64,000 nt of DNA from assembly GCF_949628265.1 (NCBI RefSeq), contig NC_088790.1:16558545-16622544 (forward strand), in the 5' to 3' direction. The DNA comes from Cloeon dipterum (taxonomy: Eukaryota > Arthropoda > Insecta > Ephemeroptera > Baetidae). Shown piece by piece: positions 12,883 to 26,200 of the stretch. The position numbers and the translations under genes are program-made. The notes below the pieces were generated by a model. The model made no database searches and had not been told where the DNA came from. It saw only the letters and a program-made list of their open reading frames with translations. The stretch's first letter is position 1. Each line of letters begins with the position of its first letter.

Positions 12883-14656
12883 GCTGGACGAGCGCGCGGA
12901 TTCTGCGACGCAAGCCGTGTGTGCTTTTTGCGCCTGCCTTTTTTTGCACGCAGAAATGAATCCTTGTTTGGTCACCGCAGCCGGACATCCTGGTCGCGCC
13001 AATCTTTCGCTCTGCACGCCAAAACCTGAACTCACGTGGACCAGTCAGTGAAAAAATCTATTATGTTCAATTCGCAGAATTCTCTCGGTTGTGGGAACAA
13101 CCCAGAGAACGTGTGAATTAATTATGTACAGATAATTTAATGAATATTTTGTTTTTTCCTCTTGTCCTACAATACAATAGAAAATGCAAACTCAGTTTTA
13201 TGTAAATTTTACATAATTTCAGCTACTTTTGACAAGTTTTTTCACAAATTATAAGGTCTAAAATTATTAAAAAAAAAACAATTTAATAATTGTTTTCTTC
13301 AGCAATTACGTCAATTTAGTTAATTGAAAGGGAGAAAAATTATTTGATTTTCTAAATTAATAAAATTTGTACTTGAAATTTGAAATCTTCAGTTATATTT
13401 TTTTTTTAAGTTAGAGTATTAAGTTTTACCAACTTAAACGCCTACATTCTTAGGACGAAAAAAGGTTTTTAATTTCAAGATCAAATTTGATTTTTTTTTT
13501 TTAAACTTGGTACATACAAAAACATTAAAATTGTTTGTTTTTACAGTTTACTTTATGAGAAATAACAAAACAGGAGTAGAGAACTTGCCGAGCCCCCTTT
13601 GTGCATGTCCAAGCACAAACAAACGAAGTTAAGATACGCGTGCGTGGGTGTGCCAAAACAGCATTTGTTTTTTCCCCGAGTTTTGGTACATTTGGCGGAG
13701 GGTGGGGATTTTGGCACGTTTGGCCGCGAGAGAGTAAATTCCGGTGCCGCTCGAGTGCGGCTCACTCGTCATTGTTGAGCGGCCGGCGAAATGACGGGCG
13801 GCGCAACAATGGCTAAGATAGCGGACGGGGAATCCCTCGCGCGGCTGCATTATTCACCGCGCGACTCGCTCGCTGTGTGCAGTGCGCGCCTCTGTGCTGC
13901 ACGCCCAAGCGCATTAACTGACGGCAAAAAACGCACCGAATCCGGGTGCGATCTAAATTATTAGCCGGCTGCCCCGAGCTTCTTTGTGTTTTGCTTTTAA
14001 TGGTTTTCTCCGCTGCCGCGTGGAAAGTCCCGTTCAGATTGTTCCTGGAAAAACCGAATCGCTCTCACTGCACTCAGACTGATTTCTCGCTTCGAAAGCA
14101 CGCAGGTGTTTTATCTCTTTTTGTGCTCAAATTTTGCAATTCAATTTACAAAAGTATTTTGAAGGGATATTAGTCTTGGTAAAAAATTTGTGGCTGGAAA
14201 GGATTCGGTTTAAAAACGGTTTATATTGCTTTGTATTTTTTGTTCATAATTGGACCTTGAAACAATATATCTGATGGTAAGTAAAACAGGATTATTTAAT
14301 TTTTATTTTCGGTTATTTGGACAACATGGAACATAATCATGACTTTAAAAAAGTTAAAGGTTTTCAGTTTGATTGTTAAAAAAAAATACTCAACTACGAG
14401 TTAAAATATAAAATTTCATTGATCGGAGGACTCAATTGCCATGAGGTCAAGCAAATTCCAAAAAAATTACACAAGAAATCTGTTGTCCCTAGTAGATTGC
14501 GTCATTTTCAACAAAATAATTATATGTACTGGAATCATTTTTTGAAAACTTCGAGACTTCATGATCTCGTCTCCTCGTGAAGCAGTTTCAAAAATAAGTC
14601 GTTCTTTGCATTCCTCTTGCCGAGCCCAATCGAACTAGCACCAAATTTGATGTCCT

Positions 14657-14674
14657 AGGTCAAGGTCAAGGTCA
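14657..14674 (+). promoter_or_regulatory. three head-to-tail AGGTCA nuclear receptor half-sites
   Basis: AGGTCA is repeated three times with no spacer (DR0-DR0). The second and third copies also fit the extended monomer site TCAAGGTCA used by ERR/FTZ-F1-type receptors. It lies in the gene-poor interval between the nuclear receptor and the TGF-beta gene. Confidence 0.45.
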
Positions 14675-17600
14675 AACATCACACTTCTTTTAATTTTGAC
14701 ATAGAGGAACAGTTTTAAGCTTTTGATTGTGTAAGATAAAATATAAGTTTTTCATTTATAGAGTAACATTTTTATTGGGGAGAATTTCGGGAATTTTCTT
14801 TGTATTTCTATCGAAAATTAGTAGATGATTCTTATTTTAAATCATTTTAAAAGCAATTAAGGATTGAAAAGGTGGTGTTTCCAAAGAAAAAACACAGAGC
14901 AGTCTCTTTTTGTTGAATTCTGGCCAAATCCTAATTTAAAAATCAAGGAATTGCGTTTATATATATTTTAAATGGGCTTCAACCAGCTTCTCGTCCCGTT
15001 TAATCGTAAGTTTAAATTTTTTTATAATAATTAAACAGAAATAAATTCAGTTTAAAATTATTTAAGAAATTTTGTTTGTTTAAAAATTTTAAACAGCGAT
15101 CTCAGTCAGCTGAAGTTAACACCATTTTAACTTCAGCAGGCATGCAGATTATGTCCTTTAGGGGCCTTGACAGATTTACACGATTTGATTGGCTACACGC
15201 GTGAGAGAAGCCTATTTTTAGGCGAATGACGAGAAAAATCGTACTCGCGAGATGGATTAAAAATAATTCCTACTTCCTATAAGGAAGCAGCGTGTTGATC
15301 AGAAATAAACCTCTTCCACGCTGCACGGCGTGAAAATAAACGCAGTAAAATGCTAAGTTCGGAGGCCGTAAATTGGCGGCGCGGCTCCAGAAATATTTGG
15401 CAGGAATCAAAAACAATAAAGCAGCGGCGCGTTCGATCCTTGCGCTGCGCAGCGACATTATTTCTTGAGCAGCTGCTGACTTTAATATCAAATAATGCGG
15501 ACTGGAATTCGGCGAGGCGCCGCCTTGCTCGAATTATTTTTAAAGCGCGCGGCGCCTCGCCAGTCGCGCGGAAAAGTAAATAGCATAACTAACCAGAAGA
15601 GTTACAAGTTGTGTGATGAAAAAGCGGCCGAGTACGTTGTGTTGTGTTCTGGGCAGACGAGAGGGATTCCCCTGATGGCTGGAGGGATTTCCCTCGCGGC
15701 AGGAGAGACGAGATAATTAGCACCTTCATGCTCGACGCCCACGCTTACGCTATCACTCGGCGATTTTGTTTTTGCTGCCGGCGAACACACGATTTGGAAG
15801 ACAACGGGACGCTTCCCATGCCGTCGCATCACTGTTTATTTTTGTTGTTATTTCCCAAAACATTCAAATCAACGAGTAAAAAATAATACACGTATCAATT
15901 CAAGCAACAAGTTTAAATTTACGAAACTGTGTCCTTTAATTTAACAAATCTAAAAAAGGAGAAGATAATCTTTGACAAGCTGTAAATTGATATAATTTGA
16001 TTTGCAATCTCGCGTCTTGATCCTTATAACGATGCTCCAGAAATTTACGGAAGAGAAGAATTTTTTAGGATTATGTTATTATAGATTCCGAAACGTCATA
16101 GATTAGACGTCAAGATATGAAAAGACATTGAAACCCTAATACCAAAAAGATTAACCTCGTAGAGAATGCAAAATATTGATCCAGTTTCTAACTCTCACTT
16201 TTTTATATTTGATCCCAAGAAAGCTATGGAATATTATATTGTAAATTGATTACTATATATACCCGCATGAATTTTAATTTCAGGAAAAATGTCAGCCTAC
16301 TATATTAGGAAATTTATAATATGTTATGCAAAATTTAAAATTCATCTCGGATATTTCTTGATAACAATCGATTCATTTAGAACAAATCTTTATTGACCAC
16401 CTGACCTTTCTCTTTCATCAGTCGGCGTGGCCACACTTCTTGTGTGCATGACTGATAGAGAGACAGAGATATGGAGCGCAGGGTTTTTCCGACAAAGTCT
16501 CTCTCCTTTCTAGGCTCACTGGTCTAAAGATGCACATTCATTAAGTACCGCTTCGAGCTCTATTTTGACTGTTCAAAAGAGAAAAGCAGGTGTGGTTGGC
16601 AGATAAGAAACTAAAAATTACGAAATGTGCATGCATTGACGGTGCATAATTATCAAAAGCAATTTATTAGCCACGTGAATGCCATGGACACACTTGAAAA
16701 TCATTATCTGTGATGCTGAGTTAACGGTGCCGTGTGTAAACACCCGCCGGAAAAGTGAAGATGAACAGACATCCTACGGGCCCTTTTTATTTATTTTTCA
16801 CTGAGATTATTCAAAAATTATTTTTTAAAAAGTATTTTCTTTTTCTTTTTCAATTTCAATTTTTCAGCACTTTCTAGACCCCACTGTATCTTTTTTAGAT
16901 TTATCAAAGTACCTGTCTGTTTTTTCTCTATCTAGCTATCAAGTAAAAAATTAGAACGCATCATATAAAATGACATTTGATTGATATGTGTTACTAAAAA
17001 AATTCACTTTCTAAATGATTGATCGAGGATTTTAATGATCAGGTAATTTGTAATAGTAAAATTCGATATTATCTAACCCCAAATATTTCAATTTGTACTT
17101 AGCCATTCGAAGAAAACTATCTCTCTTTAAATTTTTTGTGATGTGTTTTTTGCCCTCCAAAATATAAGTTATCGCTGTGACAGTTAGATCGAAAATCGTT
17201 TCTGAGAATCCGGAAGAATTTAGATCAAGCTGCTGAAGTCAATGCCATGCCATGACGTTTAATCAATGAAATTCTTCTTGAATTACGTTAATAGACACTA
17301 GATAGACAAAATTCTTCCTGAATCCTTAAATCCCTTTCGAAATCTCACTTCACAATCATATTTAGATCATTTTAAAATGAACTTGAATGCGCCTAAATTT
17401 TTTTTTTTTAAAAAAAAGGAGGAAATGTAAAGTAATTGATTTTTTTTTTAAACAGAGTGAGATTTTTTACAAATACTTGTGAGTTCGGCACTCGAGCAAT
17501 TAAACAGGAGTGGAATTTTCTTCAATCCTGAATAGAAGGAGTGACCAAATGAGTAAGTATAAATTTTTCCATTGTAAAAATAGCTTCAAAATATCTTCAG

Positions 17601-17988
17601 GAACCATTTGTTTGGGGGAAATGAAACGCAAAGCTCAGCTGCTTAATAAAAAAGCAATGAAAACTCAAACAAAAGGAACTCGCACAGGTCCGCGAGATTA
17701 ATTATTGCACTTTGATTGTTTGTTAGGGTTGCTGGCGCGTCTTTGGGCTTATTCACTGGTCTATTTCTGCGTGCGGGGGCTCGTCCCGTGCCTTTTCTTC
17801 ACTTCCTCGCCACTCGCTTGTTTTACGAGCCGTTTGCCCACCCGCATTCCGCCGCGCACAAAGAACTGCTTTAAGCGCGCGGGGAAAATCAATCGCGTGG
17901 TTGCGGGCCAGGGTGAAACTGCAGTTAGCTTAATAGCTTTTATTGGGTCAAGCCCGAGCGTTGCCTCCGCAATTGAAACATTTGGTGA

Positions 17989-18015
17989 CACACTCACTCA
18001 CTCACTCACTCACAC
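17989..18015. repeat. short CACT tetranucleotide repeat
   Basis: About six tandem ACTC/CACT units, slightly degenerate at the ends. No function is implied. Confidence 0.85.
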
Positions 18016-20066
18016 TCTCGCAATATGGACCGCCAAAAGAGTTTTTGCAGCAATTTGCCGGTGAGATCACCTCTCTCCTTCGCGGCTAGGCAATAAAAAT
18101 ATGCAGCGGCTGATATAATGCGCGCGCGTTTCTCCTGAACTCTGCTCCGAGCAGGGTGATGTCAGGCATTTTTGACGGATAGGTGTTGTTTTGGTGACGT
18201 CACCTCCCATTCAAATTATATTCCAATTACCTGCTCTTTCAAAACACTCAATCCGGCTACGGATTTGAAGTGCACGAGGCTCTTTTTGCTGAGCCACTTG
18301 AAGAGAAGTTGATACTGCACTTAATTGAATTAAATTCAAATGTTGTTTTGAAAGCAAGATGACGCAGACTCAAATGATGTGAGATGTTTGAGCAACAATA
18401 GACAAGTAAACACATAAATAATAGGGTTAAGTATTTATATTTAATCGTGGCTTTGTCTTGCATATTTCAGTAAATTAAAATAATTATATATTATGTTGTA
18501 AATTTTTAAGAAAATTGGCAAAATTTGTATTTAAACTGTAGCAAGGTCATTATTTGATCCAAACTGCTTATTGAAGCCAACAATTCCATAGATGATTTGT
18601 GTTTTTTACTTTATAAAATATATAAGTCATTTTTGACGCCGCAAACAATACCAGATTTAATTTCATTTTCTTTTCCCCTTAATCATTTTGCGCTGGAAAT
18701 CAGAATTTTTCCTATTAAATCATTTTCATTCACAAAACGCGAAAATCTGGTGATCCACCAAATGAAAATACCTGCTTCCACCCACACGCGTTGTTGTCCA
18801 TTGTCATGGCTCGCTTTCACAGTAATAGTTTGAGGAAAGTCGGCGGCCGCGACGGGAAGGAAGCATGAATGAATCAGTTTTTGCACGCCTCTCGACGCCA
18901 TAACCTTCACCTTCTTTCATACATTATGTGTATCGATCGATCCAGATTTATGAGGCAAATAGTCTGACGTCTTACAACAACGCTCAGGGGCAGCAAAAAT
19001 AATAATCAGCGTCGCTCATGCAACTGAGTAAGATATTTGCGGGGAATACGTGCCGTGATTCAGGCACTGCGAATTAAAATACCATCGCACCGCCGTTCAA
19101 ATGCCAAAAGCGGCCGCTGAATGGCAAAATGTTCTTGTTTGTCGGCACAACCAGTTAGGACACTGAAGAGTAAAATTGGTCCTGCAACCTGCAGATATCG
19201 CTGGGGATTTCCTTTATTTAGGCCAGCGAGAGCAGGATTTTTGTCACTCTGAGATGATGAGATTAATATACAGCAATAAATCCTTGGTAGTTACTGCTAT
19301 GGATAAAAACCTTGCTATAGCTAAAAATAAGTTAAAAAATATTAAAAATGCCTTAATATGATAAGGCAAGGGTTTCCCCAGTAATTATTAAAATATCTCA
19401 AAGCTTCCTCTTCGTTTAAAAAATAAATGATTTTTTTCTACAAGATACAAAGAGTGACATTTTAGAATAAAATCCAAGAATGTGAATTTAAAAGCAGAGC
19501 AGGATAATTTGCTTCTTTTCTAATTTGTTTCTTCAATTCCGATCTGTAAACAAATTTAAAAAACAGGCGATTTAAAATTTGCTGCGGTATAATTTTATTT
19601 TGAACATTGAACTATGTCAGTTCCCCTTCACACTTTCCACCACCCATGTAACTGAATTTCAAATCACCAAACGTGTTGCAAAAACTTGATTTCCCAGAAA
19701 ATTCTAAGCAAATTAGCCGTCACTTAGTGGCAAAAATTCGCGCTCTTCTGCGAAAAGCATCAAATCTAAATTTCCGCCCCAGCACACTCATTACCAGTGC
19801 AGCGGCGGCAGGTAAAAAACACAGCCGACGTTTCAACGAACCGGAGAGAGCGAGTGCGAAAATTCTCGCAGCCTGCACCGAGGGGATGAAGCGCGCGGAT
19901 TGGAGAAAAACGGGCAGAATTCCGAGAGCGAGCTGCCGCTAGCTTAATGAATGAATAAAAGGGCGCAGAGCGGCCGTCACAAGGCACACGCGGCGAGCGA
20001 GTCTCACCCCATTAGGCTTCCTGGAAGGGGTGGGCCACCTGTTGGCCGTGCCACCCCTCTGCAGGC

Positions 20067-20104
20067 TATAAAGGAGGCGGCGGTGGCGGCCGAGGCGTTC
20101 ACTC
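20067..20104 (+). promoter_or_regulatory. TATA box and initiator of the TGF-beta ligand gene
   Basis: TATAAA at 20067-20072 is followed about 31 bp later by TTCACTC, which fits an initiator with transcription starting near 20099. The spacing is canonical. It also settles the start codon: the longer upstream reading frame opening at 19951 would lie before the promoter. Confidence 0.75.
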
Positions 20105-20185
20105 GCTCGCCAGAGGCCGCTGCTCGCGCGCTGCTGCCCCATCCACATTGCTCTCTCGCAGTCGCCGGCTCGCGCGCCTTCAAAG

Positions 20186-20214
20186 CCAACAATGCACCAG
20201 TGATGCATTGTTGG
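20186..20214 (+). promoter_or_regulatory. start-codon hairpin with a three-codon uORF
   Basis: Perfect 11-bp arms (20186-20196 and 20204-20214; CCAACAATGCA and its complement) flank a 7-nt loop. An upstream ORF of Met-His-Gln-stop (20192-20203) sits in the first arm and loop. Its TGA overlaps the main ATG (20203-20205) as TGATG, so the main start codon is at the loop/second-arm boundary. Both elements would be expected to lower or regulate initiation. Confidence 0.65.
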
Positions 20215-23200
20215 TGCGTCCTGCTGGTGGTGGTGGTGAGCGGAGGCTTCGGTGCGGCCTTCCAGGACCTCCAGCAGCACCACGTCCAGCGTCTCAAGAA
20301 GAAGCTGCTCGCCGGACTCGGCTTCAATAATCAGCCGGACATTTCTAAGGTGAGTCCTACCCGTTTTCTACCTCGGTCGCCGCGTGCTTCCGCGATCCGG
20401 GTCTATGAGAGCACGGCCTCTAGCACAGAGGAAACACTCATTCAACTCGTCAGAGTGCTATAAAATTTATAAAAAATTTACTTTTTTTAGATGTTGAGAT
20501 TTTCGTTGCAAATCTGACTTTACCCCGGCGATATATATATGGTTCGAAATGTTAAAAATTGCCTAATTAGTTATAATTTGGTCAAAAAAATTATGTTTTC
20601 CTAAAGAAATGGATTTTTGGAATACAAATATTTAAAAAATTATTGTATTTTTCAATTTTCTACATATTTGCATTTTTCGGTCAACTTAATAAAAATTATT
20701 ATATCACTACTTTTTATATTTTGAGAAGTATTAAATATTTCCCGACTGACGTTTTAAATTGAGTTCAAAATGTGATTTCGCATTGGGCAGCTGTCGTGGT
20801 GTTGTGTTGCACATGGTTGTGAATGATCGCGTTTCTGTGAACATGCGATTTTCATTTATACGGACAAGAGTTTTAAGTATAATAATCGAGCGCTTTCCGT
20901 GATTTTCGTGCCAGCCTGAAATATGTCATTGGGATAACCGGTTGATATCAGATACTTCACGCAATGATGAAACATTTTTCGCCTCCTCCATCATACAAAT
21001 ATAAAAAATTGCTCTTATACGGAGACGGAATAATCCCGAAACCGATGATACATTTCTTCCCGGCGTCCGCTTTCTAATCTCTCGCACACATCTGCGTTTC
21101 AACACACACTCATATTCATACAAACACTCACTTCACGCATTGTTTGCCGCCGCCGTTGCGAATTCTCATAGCTCTCTAGCAACAAAATATGTTTTTCTGT
21201 TAATGTCGGTGCTAATTACACAACGGCTAATCGCGGCCAACAAGCAGAATTCCGAGATCAATGGTCAAGAACCCGTCGTCACAGCAGCTTCAATTTTATC
21301 GCCTGCCGAGTATGCAGCCACACAATGCAGGCCAATGCGTGCGCCGCGATCGTGGCCAAGCCCTCTCTCTTTCTCCAACGTCTAATTGACGGTGCCACAC
21401 CGAGAGCAATTATCAGTTTCCTCAATTGAATGGGGGATTCCACTCCTGTGGAATAATAAGAAGAAATCTTATCAGTTCGGGCAATTGAAGGCAGCCCATT
21501 ACTATTGCTCTACGAGAGCCGCAGAGATAGGCTAATTTCGATTGCTTTTACAGAAAATTTGATAAGAAGTTACTAGAAACTTGATTCATTTTACAAGGAA
21601 TTGCTTATTTAAATCAACTTGTTACTCCTGCATGAATTCAAAAGCAAGGATAATCAAAAATTAAATTATTATTAGCAATGAATAAAGAGCTGCGTAGATA
21701 AAAAAAAACTAGTAAAAAGTTATACAATTGTTGCAATGACGATAAACACCTAAATAATATTTTGCATTCTTGTCTAGAAATTTATTGGTCGCTTTTGAAT
21801 GAAAGGATTATTAGATGAAAAAAATTAAATTTTATTCAAAGCTCTAAATCTAAAAAAAATGAGATTTAAAAAAATGGAGAAAATTGCACATTTGTACTTT
21901 TTGAGAAGAACCAGTAAGTTCCATGAAAATATTTAGACATTCGTCACACGTTTTTTTTAACAAGAGACCATTTAAAAATCACTTTCGCACCAAAGAAATT
22001 ATCATTACAAACAACTAAAAAACCAGTTATAACACTTTTTATCTTCTCATTTCTGGAAGATTTTGACTCTTAGGGGCGTGATAGTGAGTGCACAGCTCAA
22101 TTTAATTGTGTGCCTAAGCAATTATATCGGCAAAATATTATTATTACCGCGAAGGTCGCAACACGGGCAATAAACATGACTCGCGTCCAGCGTGTGTCAA
22201 CGGTGCGTTGTCGCGCCTTTTCATTTCAGAGCGGATGAATTTATTTGACGCGTGGAATCCTTGTCGAACACGTCCCTTTTACTGCCGTGGTCACACTTCA
22301 TCTTCTACTTCTCTCTGAAAACACAGGTAAACAACGCGGATGCCGTGCGAGAAACGGATGTGATTTGCATAGAGTGGATATATTTAATATATTTTCATCC
22401 GGGTGGAGGAGCCGGGCAGAAAAACGAGAAATCCTGCTGCTCCATTGTAATTAATATCGAGCATTGTGAGTGGGAAAAAAATGATGATCGGAGAGCGGGA
22501 ATTCCCGGGCTGCTTTTCATTTTACGCGCCTCGAGCATGAAATCAGAGCGATTGGCCTGAAAATAAAAGAGAGAGATGCACATCAGGTGAAATTCCGCAG
22601 GAAATACCGCGACGATGATGATAATTGCGCGCACGCCGGCACACTCACGCGCAGTGGGACGCTTTATTTTCGTGTACCCAAATTGGTCTGACGACTGAGT
22701 GTGTGTGTAATTCTCTCGGACCAATTACACACAGCACGCCCCTGATCAAATAGAAGCGCCGCGTCGACTTTGCTAACGAGCGGGATTTTTGATCAGAAAG
22801 CGTTCTCGGAAGTTTCTGCATCTCGCAATCATTTTCCTTAACTGGAACGATAATTGAGGGGAAACCGCAAAAACGCAATTTTTCTGCCGGTTTCACTGAC
22901 AGTTTAATTCCCATTTATTCGATTTGTTTCACTTTTTTTAGGCGAAAACACATAGAATTCGTGTGGCCTCCAAGGGGAATCCCAGAATGGCGTGAGAAAA
23001 ATCCTCTTGGTCTGCAAGCCATAAAACATTTACGTAGAACTCGTATGGAAAATTCCGCATAATTATTTATTATGTTTCATAATTTTGTGCACCTCTCTTT
23101 AATTTGTGTCGCCGAGAAATTCTCAACGGGTTCTTGTAGCCGTCAAGAATTTTATCTCGTTAAATAATTAAACTTGAATCAATGGCTCTGCAGAGCATTC

Positions 23201-26200
23201 CTTCGAGGAAAGTTTTATGAGGGGAAAATTTTAATTTTCTCTAGCCGTATAAAATATTTAGAAATATCAGCCACCGAGATTTTTTAATTTCATAACCAAT
23301 CTTTCTAGTTCCGAAAAGAAAATAATATTCTTTGAAAAATTTAAGACCAATTTTTTCTTTATAATAGCAGTTGATTTTAAAAATGTAAAAATTGCAGTCT
23401 AACCTGCAAAGGAACGTATGAAATATAGACTAGACCGGTATAGCATAACTTTTGAGTTGTTAAATGGGTAAATTAAATTTCTAGAGGAAAAAATAAAATT
23501 TTCCAAGATTGTACGTCCAGAAAAAAATAATGCTGAATCAATTTTTTATTTTCTCATAAAAATTATATGAATTTCAAGTCAAAACATTCTGTAAAAATTC
23601 GCATTGTTTCTAGAGATTTCATTTTCCCATTAGAACAACTAAAAATTATATTGTTGACGCAAATTAACACAACGCACGCGCCCATAAATAACTCTTGTCT
23701 GGAAATAAATCGTTATCACGACCTCGACTGATCGATAGCCAATGAAGATTTTAGAGTCTCGAATTTCACAATAAATTTGTTGTTACAGATGAACGTGAGC
23801 CGCGAGGAGTACGAGCGCATGTACCGCGTGTATTTGCAAAGCGTTGAGATGCAAAGACTGCAAGAAGAGGACGAAGAGGCCCAGCAGGCCCTGCCTCAAA
23901 CCTTCCACAGCATTCAAAATGAGCCGAGCAGTGGTGAGTTTCTTTTCCTCCGATCAAGCAAAGCCTTTCAAGACGCGTTTTCCTTCATCGGCCGCCGGGA
24001 TGAATGCAGCGCGGGTTCAAAGAGTTATCAATATTAAGTGACTGTTAAAGATGGTCGTAAAATTACGTTAACTGCAGCATCCGTACAGCGAGATAAAATT
24101 AATCGGAGGCAATTCGTTGAGCAATTAGCATGCTCGCGAGATGATTTACTAATGGCCTCCACTCGATCATTACTTACAAATCTAAATTTTCAGCAAAACC
24201 GTTGATAAAATAACAATTTGTACAATATTTTTTCGATTGTCTTATTAAATTCAAAGATTTTTTTGTTTAATTAAAATAATGGGAGTTGAATGAAAAACCG
24301 GAATGGCAGTATGTAAATTTTGAAAAAAGATGGCGGCTGAGGATCGCCGGGAATGCTCAGAATGCCACACATATCCGTTTAAAGTTGTTAAGCCACACAT
24401 CGCGAGTTACAGCCTTCCTCGTCGTGTGTTTAATAAAGTGAGCCAGTCATTGAACAGATGAGCGTTTATTTCTCAATGGCGGGTGCATGGCGAAGACTCT
24501 TTCTATCATCCACGGCAGCAGATCATAAAGTTCGCCAGCAACAGAAATTCTGGCGCGAGTGCGAAGAATTTTTATTAGCGCTTCCAGATGAAATTCCTCG
24601 GCTCAAATGCCGCGCGAGAGAGATTACAAATTTACCACTCTGTTAAAAAACAAACGCGTTTGGGTTCGCTGTCTTAAACACATCTGCGAATTTTTTTTAA
24701 CTTTGCTCTAAAACCTCAATCCAAAGCAAAATTAAATAAATCGATAATTTCGTCGATCAAAACAATTAAAATGAACTTTACCTCTCAAAATGATTGATTA
24801 ACGCCTAGACAAACCTTTGTTTGATAATCGGAAACGCGTGGAAGATAATAGCTGGTTTATTTCAGTGGTCGAAACGCGCATCAGCAGCGTGCGAGTTACG
24901 TAAGGGGCCGAAATAGACGCGTTTGTCTCGCCCCCGAAAGCACCACTTTCCCCTAATTGGCATGAATGCGAAAGAAAAACGGGACACGGCCGTCAAGGTG
25001 AGACACCCGCGTAGTCTTCTGAAAACGGGGCCAAGACTTTATACATACTGCGCAGCAATATTAATAAGGCCACTTCGATCCTAGAGATGACATATTTCGG
25101 AAATGAGATAGAATATGATTAAAAACCAGGCAATCGGAACAATTTCAATGCGTCAAAGAGCAAGTGAACAGGGTAAAGCAGCTTCACCTTGTTCGGCGTG
25201 AAAAAATACGACAAATTTGCTACCTAACCGATGCAGCCCGGATTTTAAAATCTATTGAATCATGAAAGTATGGTGAAAACCATGATTCTTAAAACTTTTA
25301 ATTGTATCCATTATCAAAGAGAAGATAAGGATCAAATGGCTGATGGGACCATTATTCTGAATTTGTGTACGAAAATGACTTTTCCAAAAATCTTAAATTT
25401 TAATAAATTTCACCCTATGCTGTCTTGAAATATTTTCATTAAAAAAAAATAAGAATACACATACCGCATTTTTTACCCCATTTGAAGAAATTGCTATCTA
25501 AGAAACAGATTTGTAGTCATCACTCATTTTCATGCAAAATGAGACAACACACCCCTTGACATTTTTGCTGTTTGAGCCAAAAAGAGACGCATCACGGTCG
25601 TAATTGATTGGTTCATTTATCGATCCGTCTCACATTTGACGCAAATTGACCGTTTATGGGTTGCATTTGACGGCAGAATTCTCGACGAGTGACTCACAAG
25701 AGGCAGAAAGAGAGAAAGAAAGTTCGTGAGTGCATAAATTTCCCAGCGGCTGGCTCTTTGTTTCGCGGCCGCAGCAGTGCATCCCGCGTCGATTTCCATA
25801 AATAATGCTGGCCGATTGTTGTCGGGGCGAAAATAGCGGCACGCTCATTCAAACGAGGCTAAGAATAGCGGCGCACGCAAATTGATAAAATTAGCTCTGT
25901 GCCTGTGCGGCCGTGGCAAAAGGCATCGGCTGGATTTTTATTATAAAAAAGATAAAAATTCTAGCGAGCGCGCGCGCCGCGGATATTTTTTAATTCCGGG
26001 GCGGCTGCGGAATGCCGAGCGCGCACCGGCGACAGCTTGATTCGCTCTCTAATCGCCAAATTATGTCCCGACATGTGTTCCGGGGCGTGCTTAACACACT
26101 TTCGGACACCCCACGTGAGACGCTGCCGACGACGCCACGGTCAGCTGCCTTCGCTAATCTCAAACGCCGAATTCCGAGAGCACGTCACCACCGTCATCCG

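Larger units (their letters stand above)
9775..18202. promoter_or_regulatory. cluster of five perfect CRE sites
   Basis: TGACGTCA occurs exactly at 9775-9782, 10362-10369, 12192-12199, 12869-12876 and 18195-18202. Flanks differ between copies, so they are not copies of one repeat. Only two more were seen in the rest of the window (3182 and 48744). Confidence 0.5.
8050..20060. other. 12 kb gene-poor interval with GC-rich islands
   Basis: No exon chain of a recognisable protein could be built. AT-rich stretches alternate with GC-richer islands at about 9.2-9.5, 9.8-10.4, 12.0-12.5, 12.7-13.0, 13.6-14.1, 15.2-15.8, 17.7-18.2, 18.8-19.1 and 19.7-20.0 kb. The longest ORF (12083-12505) has no recognisable domain. 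The islands carry CRE palindromes and look more like cis-regulatory modules, possibly of the TGF-beta gene downstream, than exons. Confidence 0.5.

Noticed and set aside
19951-20202. An 84-residue N-terminal extension of the TGF-beta ligand
   Set aside because: The frame is open, but its start lies before the TATA box (20067) and predicted transcription start. The internal Met at 20203 gives a proper signal peptide.
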